Positions 1 to 8,535 of a stretch of DNA of 64,000 nt are shown one piece after another. The translations under genes were made by a program, and so were the position numbers. Position 1 is the stretch's first letter, and the number at the start of each line of letters is the position of its first letter. The notes beneath the pieces were generated by a model. That model saw only the letters and a program-made list of their open reading frames with translations, was not told the DNA's origin and did no database searches. The stretch covers positions 434,001-498,000 of the forward strand of contig JAFECG010000019.1 in assembly GCA_018242215.1 (NCBI GenBank), given 5' to 3'. Origin of the DNA: Pseudomonadota bacterium. GTDB lineage: Bacteria > Pseudomonadota > Alphaproteobacteria > Rhizobiales > Hyphomicrobiaceae.

Positions 1-38
1 TATGAGACCGCCGCTCTAACCACCTGAGCTATCCCGCC
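1..38 (-). tRNA. tRNA with CAT anticodon (Met or Ile2), 5' part only
   Basis: Read on the minus strand from 38 downward, the sequence has a 7-nt acceptor strand GGCGGGA, then TA, a D-stem GCTC/GAGC around an AGGTGGTTA loop, and an anticodon stem strand GCGGT. The loop starts CTCATA, which puts anticodon CAT at positions 4-2. The 3' half lies outside the window. A CAT anticodon fits elongator Met, or Ile2 with lysidine; the visible half cannot separate them. Confidence 0.88.
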
Positions 39-171
39 AGACCTGAGCGACGCGCTGTCGCCAAGCGACCGTCTATAGGGAGCGCCGCGGTTCCCTGTCA
101 ACACGGCGTGCCGCCACGGCCGGTCCGGAGCTGCATATTTCAATACATGATCGCCAGTGGGGGGTTGCCCC

Positions 172-909
172 CTATTCTGCCGCCTCGGGGCGCAGCGAAG
201 CCGCCCCCTCTTCCTTGCGAAACCGCATCATCGTGAAGATGCCCCAGGGACGCAACGCTTTGCGTTCCTCGAGCTTCAAATCAGGGCACACCATGACACG
301 CGAGACGTCAAATACGGAATGCCAGCCGACGAGATCGGCAAATGGCGCCATCTGGCGCTCAACCCAGCCGCGGACGCCCTCGTCCTGGCTGAAATGATTG
401 ACGAGCATCACTTCGCCGCCGGGCTTCGTCACGCGGGCGAGTTCCAGCATCACCTTGCGCGGGTCCGGAACCACCGTGATCACATACATCGCGACAGTGG
501 TGTCGAACGCGTTATCCGGAAAGCAGAGATTGCTTGCGTCCATTTCGTGGAGGCCTGAGATGTTCGTCAGATTCTCGGCCTTGACGCGCTCACGGGCCTT
601 TTCCAGCATCTCGGGCGCGAGATCGATGCCGACGATGTCGAGATGCTTTTTGTAGCTCGGAAGGGACAGTCCGGTGCCGACGCCCACTTCGAGCACACGC
701 CCCGAACTGCCGTTGATGATTTCGACAGCGTGCTTGCGGCCGGCGGTGGAGACGGCGCCGAAGGTGTAATCGTAGACCGGTGCCCACCGACGATATGCGT
801 CGCGAACCTGGCCTTCGTCGAGTTGAAGAACTTTCGTCCCTGAACGCCCTTTCTGTGCGTCCGACCGCGCTGCTGCGGCACGGAAGCTCGAAGGCTTGTT
901 GTCACTCAC
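172..909 (-). CDS. pmtA: Phospholipid N-methyltransferase, PmtA type
   Basis: A 245-residue class I SAM-dependent methyltransferase. The SAM-binding glycine motif VLEVGVGTGL is at residues 72-81 and is followed by an acidic strand (VGIDLAPEML). The N-terminal RRWAPVYDYTFG segment and overall length match the Rhodobacter/rhizobial PmtA family, which methylates phosphatidylethanolamine stepwise to phosphatidylcholine at the inner membrane. The start is GTG at 909, with GGAG about 10 nt upstream. It lies 38 bp downstream of mnmA on the same strand. The family is clear. The exact lipid substrate (first methylation only, or all three) cannot be read from sequence. Confidence 0.88.
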   Translation of the reverse strand: MSDNKPSSFRAAAARSDAQKGRSGTKVLQLDEGQVRDAYRRWAPVYDYTFGAVSTAGRKHAVEIINGSSGRVLEVGVGTGLSLPSYKKHLDIVGIDLAPEMLEKARERVKAENLTNISGLHEMDASNLCFPDNAFDTTVAMYVITVVPDPRKVMLELARVTKPGGEVMLVNHFSQDEGVRGWVERQMAPFADLVGWHSVFDVSRVMVCPDLKLEERKALRPWGIFTMMRFRKEEGAASLRPEAAE

Positions 910-947
910 TGCCGATCTCCATCAGTCCGCATTGCCATGGGATGAGC

Positions 948-2171
948 CTAGCGTCCAGCCGGGGCCATCGTTTTGCCGGCGCTACGCGGCGGCTCGCCAG
1001 CGTGCGCCTTGATGGTCTTGGCGATCCACCCGCCGCCAAGGACGCGCCCTTCAGCCCCGTCGTCGGCATAGAACACGCACGCCTGCCCCGTCGCAATACC
1101 TTCCTCGCCATCGTGGAGTTCAACTCTGACAACGCCATTTTGTTCTATTTTGAGCAGAGCGGGGCGGAGTTTCTGCGACGAACGCATCCGAACATAGAGG
1201 GGAAGACCGCCAGTCGCGAGATCTTCGAGGGGCTTTTCCCCGAGCCAATTGACGTTGCGCAGCATAAGGCCCGCGGTCGTCAACGCAGAGCGGGGACCGA
1301 CGATGACCTCGTTTCGCGAGGCGTCGAGGCGGACCACATAGAGCGGCTCGGCCGCAGGAATCTTGATGCCGCGGCGCTGTCCCACGGTGTAGTGGACGAT
1401 GCCATCGTGACGTCCGAGAACGCGACCGTCCAGGTGAACGATATTCCCCGAATCGAGCGCGGTCGGTTTCAGCCGTTCAATAACGTCCGTGTACTTGCCG
1501 GTCGGCACGAAGCAGATGTCCTGACTGTCCGACTTGTCGGCGACCGGCAGATCGAACGACCGGGCAAGTTCGCGCACGTCGGCTTTCCGCATGCCGCCGA
1601 TGGGAAACCAAAGCGAGGCAAGCTGCTCTTTCGTGATGCCGAAAAGAAAATAGCTCTGATCGCGATCGGTATCGACGGCACGAGCAAGCGTCGGCCCATC
1701 CTTGGTATCGATCCGCTGGACGTAATGTCCCGTGACCAGAACTTCGGCACCGAGATCTTTGGCTGTGTCGAGGAGATCGCGGAATTTGATCTCGTTGTTG
1801 CACGTGACGCAGGGAATGGGCGTCTCTCCCGCGACGTAGCTTTCGGCGAACGTTTCGATCACCTTGGCGGCGAAGCGCGTCTCGTAGTCCAGGACGTAGT
1901 GGGGGATGCCGAGTGCTTCAGCAACACGGCGAGCGTCATGGATGTCCTGGCCCGCACAGCAGCTGCCTTTGCGGCCAGCGGCTGTTCCATGATCGTAGAG
2001 CTGCAGCGTGACGCCGATGACGTCGTGACCGGCCGCCTTCATGATGGCTGCTGCAACCGAGCTATCGACGCCGCCGGACATCGCGACGACGACGCGCTTT
2101 CTGGCCGCGATGTTCTCGGCGGAGCCAAGCGTCGTGTCATTCTCGGCAGATGACGTTTCAGTATGAGTCAT
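948..2171 (-). CDS. mnmA: tRNA-specific 2-thiouridylase MnmA
   Basis: This enzyme places sulfur on U34 of Glu, Gln and Lys tRNAs, using ATP to activate the base and a persulfide relay from TusE/IscS. Visible features are the PP-loop SGGVDSS at residues 32-38, the PCVTCN motif whose second cysteine (about C124) matches the catalytic nucleophile, DQSYFLFG near 171, and the second catalytic cysteine in DICFVP (C220). The reading frame is open to a TTG at 2210. I prefer the ATG at 2171 because the extra 13 residues resemble no family sequence. At 407 residues it is slightly longer than the E. coli enzyme. Confidence 0.95.
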   Translation of the reverse strand: MTHTETSSAENDTTLGSAENIAARKRVVVAMSGGVDSSVAAAIMKAAGHDVIGVTLQLYDHGTAAGRKGSCCAGQDIHDARRVAEALGIPHYVLDYETRFAAKVIETFAESYVAGETPIPCVTCNNEIKFRDLLDTAKDLGAEVLVTGHYVQRIDTKDGPTLARAVDTDRDQSYFLFGITKEQLASLWFPIGGMRKADVRELARSFDLPVADKSDSQDICFVPTGKYTDVIERLKPTALDSGNIVHLDGRVLGRHDGIVHYTVGQRRGIKIPAAEPLYVVRLDASRNEVIVGPRSALTTAGLMLRNVNWLGEKPLEDLATGGLPLYVRMRSSQKLRPALLKIEQNGVVRVELHDGEEGIATGQACVFYADDGAEGRVLGGGWIAKTIKAHAGEPPRSAGKTMAPAGR

Positions 2172-2578
2172 GCGGGTCAACAGGGTTCTGACTGCTCGGG
2201 CCGGGCTCAAACGCCCCTACAACGCTATTCCGATGCCGCCATCCTTCCAAAAAGATCAACAGATTCAGGCGATTTCCTTAGCGCGAGTCCAGTGAGCTCC
2301 GTACCAAGGCGGATAGCGCGTAATCAATAGTTCTCAAAACGTCCACCCGCAAGGCGGCGTGTCGTTTGATCCCGGCGTTGGCCCGTTTCTCGCTTTTAGA
2401 GATGACGGTTAGCGATTGTTTCGCGCTGAGACGGTTTGCCTCAACGGCGCCCCAATTCAGTGGCGGCAATAGCGGAATTGGCACGCCTATTTAAGTCTTT
2501 TTCACTCAATGGGTTAGTGCTAATTTAATCGCAGCCGGTTATAACCTTAGCCGTGGTCAAGAGTGTGTATCGAGTATC
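2172..2578. other. mnmA-sciP divergent intergenic region
   Basis: About 400 bp between the divergent mnmA and sciP genes. A 68-codon minus-strand reading frame at 2278-2484 has no recognisable domain or strong ribosome site, and I do not call it. The part next to sciP is AT-rich and carries the CtrA-box-like site listed separately. Confidence 0.6.
2514..2528 (+). promoter_or_regulatory. Candidate CtrA box upstream of sciP
   Basis: TTAG-N7-TTAA, seven of eight fixed positions of the alphaproteobacterial CtrA consensus TTAA-N7-TTAA. It lies 51 bp upstream of the sciP ATG in an AT-rich stretch. In Caulobacter, sciP is a CtrA target, so the position makes sense. Binding is inferred. Confidence 0.5.
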
Positions 2579-2857
2579 ATGACCGAACAGCAGATGAGAG
2601 CGCGCGGGCGCTATGTGATCGGACCCGATGGGTCGCCGCTCACAGTTGCAGATCTTCCCCCGCGGGATACGAAACGATGGGTCATTCGGCGCAAGGCTGA
2701 AGTGGTGGCTGCCGTGCGCGGCGGGCTTCTCAGCATCGAAGAAGCTTGCGAGCGATATACGCTGACCGTCGACGAATTTCTGTCGTGGCAACGTTCCATC
2801 GATAAGCATGGTCTTCCGGGCCTGCGCGCGACCCGACTGCAGGACTATCGCGACTGA
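2579..2857 (+). CDS. sciP: SciP, small CtrA inhibitory protein (DUF1153)
   Basis: A 92-residue protein with the signature segments of the DUF1153/SciP family: YVIGPDGSPLT near the N-terminus, RWVIRRKAEVVAAVRGG in the middle and YTLTVDEFLSWQ in the helix-turn-helix half. In Caulobacter, SciP binds CtrA and blocks recruitment of RNA polymerase, shutting off CtrA-activated genes in G1. It is on the same strand as ctrA and 2 kb upstream of it, with a candidate CtrA box in its promoter, consistent with negative feedback. The start is the ATG at 2579; the reading frame has no alternative that keeps the conserved N-terminus. Confidence 0.93.
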   Translation: MTEQQMRARGRYVIGPDGSPLTVADLPPRDTKRWVIRRKAEVVAAVRGGLLSIEEACERYTLTVDEFLSWQRSIDKHGLPGLRATRLQDYRD

Positions 2858-2935
2858 ATTTTTCGCCAGGATCAGGCGAAGTGACGGCTCGGATGCCCGA
2901 GCCGCGATGCGGGTATTTGCCTTCCTAGGCTATCT

Positions 2936-3598
2936 TCAAGGCTGAGCTGCGGATTTCTGAGCGGCTTTGCCTTGTGCTGCCTTGGGCTTCGTCTTCTTGC
3001 TTTTGGTGGAGGCTTTCGGCGCGTCGGCGACAGCTTCGGGGGGCTGCGGCGCCCAAGCGACCGGCGTTGATGGGCCTGTGCATCCTTGCTCGCCCTTCGA
3101 CCAGCGTGAGATGTCGTCCGTCATCGGGGTCGCGTAGGCATCCGACATTTTGCGATTTTCGACGGTGACGTTGGCCGAGGCCTCGCCCGTCGGCTGAATT
3201 TCAACGATGTAGGCCTTGAGGCCCCGCGGATTGGCCTGCGAAGGATCACGCCGGTGGATCGTAATGACGGCCTTACCCCCTCCACCGCGCGACGGTGCGT
3301 CTGCCGCCGCGTGGAAAATGTAGTCCTTCTTGAGAGGGCCATTCACTGCGAACCAGCACGCCATCGCACCGCGGGCGATGTCAGCGTAGATGTTCGTCGC
3401 CGATCCAACGGCACCCGGCACCGGGATGCCCGGCGGCTCGCCGCCGCTTGGTGATGATGCGACGCCAGCAGAAGAGGGCGCATCGGCGGTAGGCTCGGCG
3501 TTCAACGACTGTAATTCGGGAGCATTGCCCGCACAACCCGACAGTGCCGCCATGGCGAGCAGCACCGGGACCCTGCTGGATGGGCGGCGAACGAGCAT
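2936..3598 (-). CDS. Putative lipoprotein of unknown function
   Basis: A 220-residue protein with a signal sequence ending in the lipobox LSGC (cysteine about residue 22), predicting an acylated periplasmic or outer-membrane protein. A Ser/Pro/Gly-rich linker (about 25-65) leads to a central domain with the segment IARGAMACWFAVNGPLKK. The tail is rich in Lys/Ala (KSKKTKPKAAQGKAA), low-complexity and basic. I recognise no named family. It is convergent with sciP; the gap holds an 8-bp stem-loop at 2885-2904 with no T-run. Confidence 0.75.
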   Translation of the reverse strand: MLVRRPSSRVPVLLAMAALSGCAGNAPELQSLNAEPTADAPSSAGVASSPSGGEPPGIPVPGAVGSATNIYADIARGAMACWFAVNGPLKKDYIFHAAADAPSRGGGGKAVITIHRRDPSQANPRGLKAYIVEIQPTGEASANVTVENRKMSDAYATPMTDDISRWSKGEQGCTGPSTPVAWAPQPPEAVADAPKASTKSKKTKPKAAQGKAAQKSAAQP

Positions 3599-3730
3599 TT
3601 TCCCCCGAGTGGCAAACCAAAGCGAATCATCGGTATGGCACGAAAATCGTCGAGACTCGTGCCCGCCGCGCCTGGTTTCGGCAAGGGGTCACAGGCGCAT
3701 CACATCGCGCGGCCAACAGAATTTGGGACG

Positions 3731-3760
3731 AAAAAGACGGCGCCTTTCGGGCGCCGTCCA
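3731..3760 (-). terminator. Rho-independent terminator after the fliJ-like gene
   Basis: Perfect 9-bp stem (3736-3744 with 3750-3758) and a 5-nt loop. On the minus strand it is followed by five T residues (A-run 3731-3735). It lies about 55 bp past the stop codon at 3813. Confidence 0.8.
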
Positions 3761-3812
3761 GAAAACCGTGTTCCGTTTCGATACGCTCCGAGAGGAGCGT
3801 AGCGCCGGGTCG

Positions 3813-4196
3813 TCAGCGCAGAGCCGTGAAGCCGAGGGGCCGATCACGGCGGCCGGCGCGGGCGTCCTCGATGTTCGCGGTCTGTTGGGTGGCGCGGGAC
3901 AACTGTTCGACGGTATCGTCGCGTTCGCGGACGGCGGCGACGAGCTTTTCGCGCAGGCCTTCCGTGGATTGGCGAAGTTTGTCACGGCGCTGTGCCGCTG
4001 CCTTTGCGAAGGTCGAATACGAGAAATGCGAATGGTCGCGAATTCCCGTCCGGTCCTCTTCAAGCTGAATCTGGCGTTCGAGATCGGCTGCCATTTGATC
4101 GAATTCGCGAATAATTCGCTCTAAATCGTCAACCTTTCTGGACTTCTCTTCAACTTCGCGACGCTTCAAGCGCACGGCCAAGTCACGTGACTTCAT
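3813..4196 (-). CDS. fliJ: FliJ-like flagellar export chaperone/coiled-coil protein
   Basis: A 127-residue, highly charged helical protein from MKSRD onward. Heptad-like runs (VRLKRREVEEKSRKVDDLERII and following) predict a long coiled coil. The start, size and HFSYSTFAKAA segment resemble the FliJ-annotated protein encoded beside ctrA in rhizobia. FliJ is the cytoplasmic stalk/chaperone of the flagellar export ATPase. The frame is open to 4355, and an ATG at 4217 (MSLGYR) is possible, but conservation begins at the ATG at 4196. It is divergent from ctrA. No other flagellar gene is in the window. Confidence 0.72.
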   Translation of the reverse strand: MKSRDLAVRLKRREVEEKSRKVDDLERIIREFDQMAADLERQIQLEEDRTGIRDHSHFSYSTFAKAAAQRRDKLRQSTEGLREKLVAAVRERDDTVEQLSRATQQTANIEDARAGRRDRPLGFTALR

Positions 4197-4873
4197 CGTT
4201 CGATACCCCAAACTCATTCGAACCCCCGGCTTCAAAAAGCATGCCAAACGAACAGGCCAGGCTTTGCCGTTGTAGCTGCCGGGGTGAATACTTGAAATCC
4301 TGCAAGACGCCGCGTTGCAACAGCGCCCAAGGACCCTCAATACTCTGAATAACATAGTGCACTTAAGTTGCGGTAAAGCAACGCGTAACTAATTCTGATA
4401 CGGCGTTTCGTTTGGGGGCAGATTTCAGCCCTAATCGGCCTAGGGCAATGACGCGAATTCTGTTAGCTCTTGATTCGAGCCGTATGCGGGTTGCAAAGCG
4501 ATTGTATAGGCCAATCAACGGGGTGGGCGCCTCTGAGATCGGCTTCGCGGAGGGATCTGTTAGCGGGTCGAGAGGGGCATAGTTCAAATATTCGGATTAC
4601 TTTCGCGGGCCGTCGTTGGCACGATCAGGGGAATTTTGCCCTGTGGCTGCCGGTGCGTGACCTCGGAAAGCGAAGGCCGTATCATCGGCGGCGTTGGGCT
4701 GGCTTGTGCCGGCTCTCTGCCGGATGGTGAAATAGCTAACGCGGATTAGGGTTTGTTAACCTCTCGTCGCTAACTTCCTAACGATCGCTTAGCTCGACAG
4801 TCGTGCGTTCACTTTGAGCGAAGAAGCAGACATAGCGCGGACACGGATCGGATAGGGCACCAGAGGGACGGTC
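4197..4873. other. fliJ-ctrA divergent regulatory region
   Basis: About 680 bp without a convincing gene; the reading frames at 4363-4587 (minus) and 4470-4730 (plus) show no domain or codon pattern of note. It should contain the ctrA promoters. It holds one GANTC methylation site (GATTC at 4472-4476), a GTTAAC at about 4756 and an imperfect CtrA-like site at 4778-4792. Confidence 0.55.
4778..4792 (+). promoter_or_regulatory. Weak CtrA-like site upstream of ctrA
   Basis: CTAA-N7-TTAG, six of eight consensus positions, 82 bp before the ctrA ATG and near a GTTAAC. Autoregulation of ctrA is known in Caulobacter. The match here is too poor to rely on alone. Confidence 0.28.
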
Positions 4874-5572
4874 ATGCGGGTTCTACTCATTGAAGATGAT
4901 AGTGCCACGGCGCAAAGCATCGAGCTTATGCTGCAGTCGGAAGGATTTAATGTTTATACGACGGATCTTGGTGAAGAGGGCGTCGATCTCGGTAAGCTTT
5001 ATGATTACGACATCATTCTTCTCGATTTGAATCTTCCCGACATGAGCGGCTACGAAGTGCTGAAAACGCTTCGTGTCGCGAAAGTCGGAACGCCAATTCT
5101 CATTCTGTCGGGATTGGCCGGCATCGACGACAAGGTTCGTGGCCTCGGCTTCGGCGCCGACGATTACATGACGAAACCGTTCCACAAGGACGAGCTCGTT
5201 GCGCGCATACAAGCCATCGTGCGCCGCTCGAAAGGGCATGCGCAGTCGGTCATCGAGACGGGCGATCTTCGGGTCAACCTCGATACCAAGACCGTTGACG
5301 TCAACAATCAGCGTGTGCATCTGACCGGCAAGGAATACCAGATGCTTGAGCTGCTCTCGCTACGCAAGGGCACGACGCTGACGAAGGAGATGTTCCTTAA
5401 TCATCTCTACGGCGGCATGGACGAGCCCGAACTGAAGATCATCGACGTCTTCATCTGCAAGCTCAGGAAGAAGCTGCAGGCGGCGACCGGCGGCAAGCAC
5501 TACATTGAAACGGTGTGGGGGCGCGGCTACGTCCTTCGCGATCCGGGCCATGAGGGTTCCGAAGCCGCCTGA
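4874..5572 (+). CDS. ctrA: Cell-cycle master response regulator CtrA
   Basis: A 232-residue OmpR-family response regulator. The receiver domain (1-120) has the acidic pair D8/D9, phosphoacceptor D51 in ILLDLNLPD, and a conserved lysine in MTKPF. The C-terminal winged-helix DNA-binding domain includes [12 protein letters not shown] and [15 protein letters not shown]. Sequence and length match CtrA of Caulobacter and rhizobia. Phosphorylated CtrA activates motility and division genes and silences the replication origin. The protein ends in Ala-Ala, the type of C-terminal tag needed for ClpXP proteolysis in Caulobacter; RcdA, part of that pathway, is encoded 30 kb away. The upstream region is long and a terminator follows. 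Confidence 0.97.
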   Translation: MRVLLIEDDSATAQSIELMLQSEGFNVYTTDLGEEGVDLGKLYDYDIILLDLNLPDMSGYEVLKTLRVAKVGTPILILSGLAGIDDKVRGLGFGADDYMTKPFHKDELVARIQAIVRRSKGHAQSVIETGDLRVNLDTKTVDVNNQRVHLTGKEYQMLELLSLRKGTTLTKEMFLNHLYGGMDEPELKIIDVFICKLRKKLQAATGGKHYIETVWGRGYVLRDPGHEGSEAA

Positions 5573-5610
5573 TCCAGCACTACCGTAGCTTATTGAATTC
5601 TTTCACGCGC

Positions 5611-5642
5611 ACAGGGGCCATGATGGCCCTTGTCGTGTTTTT
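5611..5642 (+). terminator. Terminator after ctrA
   Basis: A 10-bp stem with one G-U pair (5611-5620 with 5624-5633), a 3-nt loop, then a short spacer and five T residues at 5638-5642. It begins 39 bp after the ctrA stop codon. Confidence 0.75.
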
Positions 5643-5659
5643 GGAGAGCGAGCGGACCG

Positions 5660-7027
5660 CTATTTCAGCGGGGCAGCTGGCTCCGAATGCGCTCCAAATC
5701 GCCAGTTGATGGACAGCATTCCGATTTGCATCGTTGGATCGAACGTCGTGCGTGCGAATATGACGTCGGGAATCGAAGCGGCGCTCATCGACATATCTTC
5801 GCTGCCGAAATCGATGTAGCGATATTCGGCTTTGAGCGACAACGCGTCGGTGATCCTGGCTTCGATGCCGCCGCCGACAAAGCCGCCAGAGAAGCGTTGG
5901 CCATCAAGGGTCACTGACTCGCCCGGTGCGTCGCTCACATTGAAGCTGACGCGGGTATCGCCTAGCCCGGCATTTGCATAGCCGCCGCTGACGAAGATGA
6001 GCGTTCCGGGAGACGTGAGATATCCAACACGGCCGCCGATCATCAGCAGGTTTCTGAAATTGTTGTCGAGAGTTTCGCTCATGCTCTCGGGGTCGCTTGT
6101 GACGCCGAACGCGCTTTTATAGCGGAAGTGTGTGAAGCTCGCGTCCCCGAATGCCCCGACGACGAAACGCGAATTGAGCTGGTAATCGTAGCCCGCTGTG
6201 AAGAACAGCAAGCCGCCGTCGCTACCGAGGTCGGTGGATCCGACCTCGTCGGGAGATCCAACCCGCGTGTCGGCCGTTCCTGCGCCGCCTCCGAGGCCGA
6301 TATAGGGTGATGTCCAGTCACTGGTGATCGCGATCGCGGGCGGCGATCCGCTGTCTTGGCCTTGCTCGTCGGCGCCAAAGCGGTAGTTGAGCGACACGCG
6401 AGCCGTCTGGATCGCGGGTTTGCTCGACGATGAGATGGACTCGTCAGGACTGAACGCGAGCTTGTCACCCTCGGACCCGAACGAGGTATAGCGATATTCG
6501 GCTTTGACGCTGAAGCCCCCGCCAATCAGCGTTTCGGCGCCACCGCCGACGAAATAGCCATCGAAGCTGCGCTTGCCGTCGCCCGTGTCGCCAAACACGA
6601 AACCGACGGATGGGTTTGTCGCATCGGTGTGTGCGTAGCCGAACGTCGAAAAGAACAGCGTCGATGGAGATATGAGGTAGCCGAGGCGACCGCCCGCGGA
6701 GATTTGATTTCCGACTTCGTACGTCGATGCCGCCCCGATGCCCGAAAAATCGTAATCGACAAATGCGCCCGCGACCAGCGACTGGGACAGTCTGTGATCA
6801 TAGCCGGCGCTCAGCGTGAAGAGGCCACCGGAACTCGGAAGTCCATCGGTCTTTGCATCGAGGCCGCTATCGGGAACGCGTGCCGAGCCGTCGATGCGGG
6901 TGTTCGCCATCCCGTACCCACCGCCGATACCGACGGAAAACCCGTTCCAATCTCCGGCGTTGGCCGGCCACGACATGGTCCACGCCGCTGAACCAATAAG
7001 GAGGGCCATTGCCACCGGCTTGTGCAT
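5660..7027 (-). CDS. Outer-membrane protein with two tandem beta-barrel domains
   Basis: A 455-residue protein with a cleavable signal peptide (cleavage predicted after PANA, about residue 24). It then has two homologous halves of about 200 residues. Each starts with an aromatic-Gly strand (WNGFSVGIGGGYG; WTSPYIGLGGGAG). Each continues with SAGYDHRLSQS / TAGYDYQLNSR, GGRLGYLISPSTL / GGRVGYLTSPGTL and VKAEYRYTSFGSE / LKAEYRYIDFGSE, and ends in an RFGA strand. Each half resembles the small OmpA-like/Omp25-like 8-strand barrel of Hyphomicrobiales. The two may form two barrels or one 16-strand barrel. It is convergent with ctrA. Function is unknown. Confidence 0.82.
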   Translation of the reverse strand: MHKPVAMALLIGSAAWTMSWPANAGDWNGFSVGIGGGYGMANTRIDGSARVPDSGLDAKTDGLPSSGGLFTLSAGYDHRLSQSLVAGAFVDYDFSGIGAASTYEVGNQISAGGRLGYLISPSTLFFSTFGYAHTDATNPSVGFVFGDTGDGKRSFDGYFVGGGAETLIGGGFSVKAEYRYTSFGSEGDKLAFSPDESISSSSKPAIQTARVSLNYRFGADEQGQDSGSPPAIAITSDWTSPYIGLGGGAGTADTRVGSPDEVGSTDLGSDGGLLFFTAGYDYQLNSRFVVGAFGDASFTHFRYKSAFGVTSDPESMSETLDNNFRNLLMIGGRVGYLTSPGTLIFVSGGYANAGLGDTRVSFNVSDAPGESVTLDGQRFSGGFVGGGIEARITDALSLKAEYRYIDFGSEDMSMSAASIPDVIFARTTFDPTMQIGMLSINWRFGAHSEPAAPLK

Positions 7028-7196
7028 TTTTCTTTTTCTTTCTATGGGCCGCGCAGCAAATCGCTCACCTTGCCCCTCATAGGCCGATTCGACGGGTTTG
7101 CTGGGTGCGCGGCGGCCTCAGCATCAAACAATGATGTGAGCATTTCTCGCTAAGACCTTTCTGGATTGGACCGGTCTTAATCTGAATGATCATCCA

Positions 7197-7300
7197 CCTC
7201 TCCCTTGCGGGGAGGGATTAGGGGCGGAGGTCTTCATCGAAATATCACGCGTATTCCCCCAAACCGGGGGCTTCGCGGCATCCTCCCCACAAGGGGAGGG
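7197..7300. repeat. Intergenic palindromic repeat element
   Basis: Two related GC-rich hairpins about 70 bp apart. One is CCTCTCC/GGGGAGG at 7197-7215 (7 bp, one G-U). The other is CCTCCCC/GGGGAGG at 7282-7299 (7 bp, perfect, 4-nt loop). They lie in the 421-bp divergent gap between the OMP gene and the metallo-hydrolase gene. The CCTCCCC-ACAA-GGGGAGGG unit looks like the short dispersed repeats common between genes in Hyphomicrobiales. Copy number elsewhere cannot be judged here. The rest of the gap shows no gene. Confidence 0.6.
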
Positions 7301-7448
7301 TAAAAGTGCAATCAGATCGCGCATGAATTCTCTCGATTTCAAGCAATGCTGAAAGGCTCTCGAATGCGGGTGCGCACACCAATCGGAGGCTTTTGGATTT
7401 TCCAGGGATATGCACTAAGACAGCGCCCAGCCTTGCAGGACGTTTTTC

Positions 7449-8114
7449 ATGCCCAGTGACAACGACAATCCTCCCAAATCTCCGCTCAAAGCCGCGATTG
7501 TTCGCGTCACACCTTTCGAGCAGAACTGCACGTTGATCTGGGATGAAGCGACGAAGGTCGGCGCTGTCGTCGACCCCGGCGGTGATCTCGACCGAATCGA
7601 AAAGGGTCTGAAAGAAACCGGGATTTCAGTCGAGAAAATCCTGCTGACGCATGGCCATATCGATCATGCCGGGGCCGCCGCAGACTTGCGCGACCGTCTT
7701 GGGGTGAACATCGAAGGGCCGCACAAGAACGATGCGGTCCTGCTCGACGCACTCGAGAAGCAGGGTGAGATGTACGGCATTCCAGGTGTTCGGAACGTCA
7801 CGCCGGACCGCTGGCTGGAGGAGGGCGATACGGTCACGGTCGCCGGACATACGTTCGAGATTTTCCATTGCCCCGGACATTCGCCGGGCTCCGTCGTCTA
7901 TTTCAATCGGCCGCAGCGGTTTGCGCTCGTCGGCGACGTGATCTTTCAAGGTTCGATCGGACGGACGGATTTCGCGTATGGCGACCACGATGCGCTGATT
8001 TCGTCGATCAAGGAAAAGCTACTGCCGCTTGGAGACGATATCGCATTCATCTGCGGGCACGGGCCACCGAGCCAATTCGGCCATGAACGGCGAACCAATC
8101 CTTTTCTCGTTTGA
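7449..8114 (+). CDS. MBL-fold hydrolase, glyoxalase II-like
   Basis: A 221-residue metallo-beta-lactamase fold protein. The zinc motif THGHIDHAG (THxHxDH) is near residue 63, and further metal ligands lie in HCPGHSPGS, VGDVIFQGSIGRTD and CGHGPPS. Length and motif order match the YcbL/GloB-like single-domain subgroup, which lacks the C-terminal helical domain of classical glyoxalase II. The likely activity is thioester hydrolysis, such as S-lactoylglutathione; the physiological substrate is unknown. The start is the ATG at 7449 after an AGGA at 7437-7440. The gene stands alone. Confidence 0.85.
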   Translation: MPSDNDNPPKSPLKAAIVRVTPFEQNCTLIWDEATKVGAVVDPGGDLDRIEKGLKETGISVEKILLTHGHIDHAGAAADLRDRLGVNIEGPHKNDAVLLDALEKQGEMYGIPGVRNVTPDRWLEEGDTVTVAGHTFEIFHCPGHSPGSVVYFNRPQRFALVGDVIFQGSIGRTDFAYGDHDALISSIKEKLLPLGDDIAFICGHGPPSQFGHERRTNPFLV

Positions 8115-8126
8115 AGAGCGGTTTCT

Positions 8127-8498
8127 TCAGAAGGAGAATTCGTAGGAGCCGCCAAGGCAGCCGAAAATCCCGCATTCACGCTGAAGCGTGCCGTAGCCAC
8201 CGTCGTCAATCGAGTTGCCTTCGTAGAGGTCGACGGTTTTTACGCGCAGCGTTTCTTCGCAACTCCGCCGACAATCCGTCCAAGCACCACCCGGCAGCCG
8301 CACCTGCCAGCCCCAGCGGCCCGGCCTGACGATGCTCTTGATCGAGCCGTTGCCGAAACGGCTTTGAGCGACGATGACTTCGCCGGGCTGGTAGTCGGAG
8401 CGCAGGCGATGAATACCTGTCGCGTCTGATGGAACTGCCGTCGCCGTAGCGAACAGCGCCGCGACGACAGGAAAAACGGCCAGCAGTTTTGCGCGCAT
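8127..8498 (-). CDS. Small exported protein of unknown function
   Basis: A 123-residue protein with a signal peptide (MRAKLLAVFPVVAALFATATA). The mature domain contains the segments YQPGEVIVAQSRFGNGSIKS and GRWGWQVRLPGG, with cysteines in DCRRSCEETL and ECGIFGCLGG that could form disulfides in the periplasm. I choose the ATG at 8498 because GGAG lies 6 nt upstream; an in-frame ATG at 8510 would add MEFA. I recognise no family. It follows another small exported protein gene on the same strand. Confidence 0.72.
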   Translation of the reverse strand: MRAKLLAVFPVVAALFATATAVPSDATGIHRLRSDYQPGEVIVAQSRFGNGSIKSIVRPGRWGWQVRLPGGAWTDCRRSCEETLRVKTVDLYEGNSIDDGGYGTLQRECGIFGCLGGSYEFSF

Positions 8499-8535
8499 TG
8501 CGAACTCCATATCTTCGAAGCTTGGCCTATTCCCG

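Noticed and set aside
780-2153. 457-codon frame antisense to mnmA
   Set aside because: Shadow of mnmA; no domain and no ribosome site.
2278-2484. 68-codon minus-strand frame between mnmA and sciP
   Set aside because: No conserved motif, no convincing ribosome site, and it occupies a likely promoter region.
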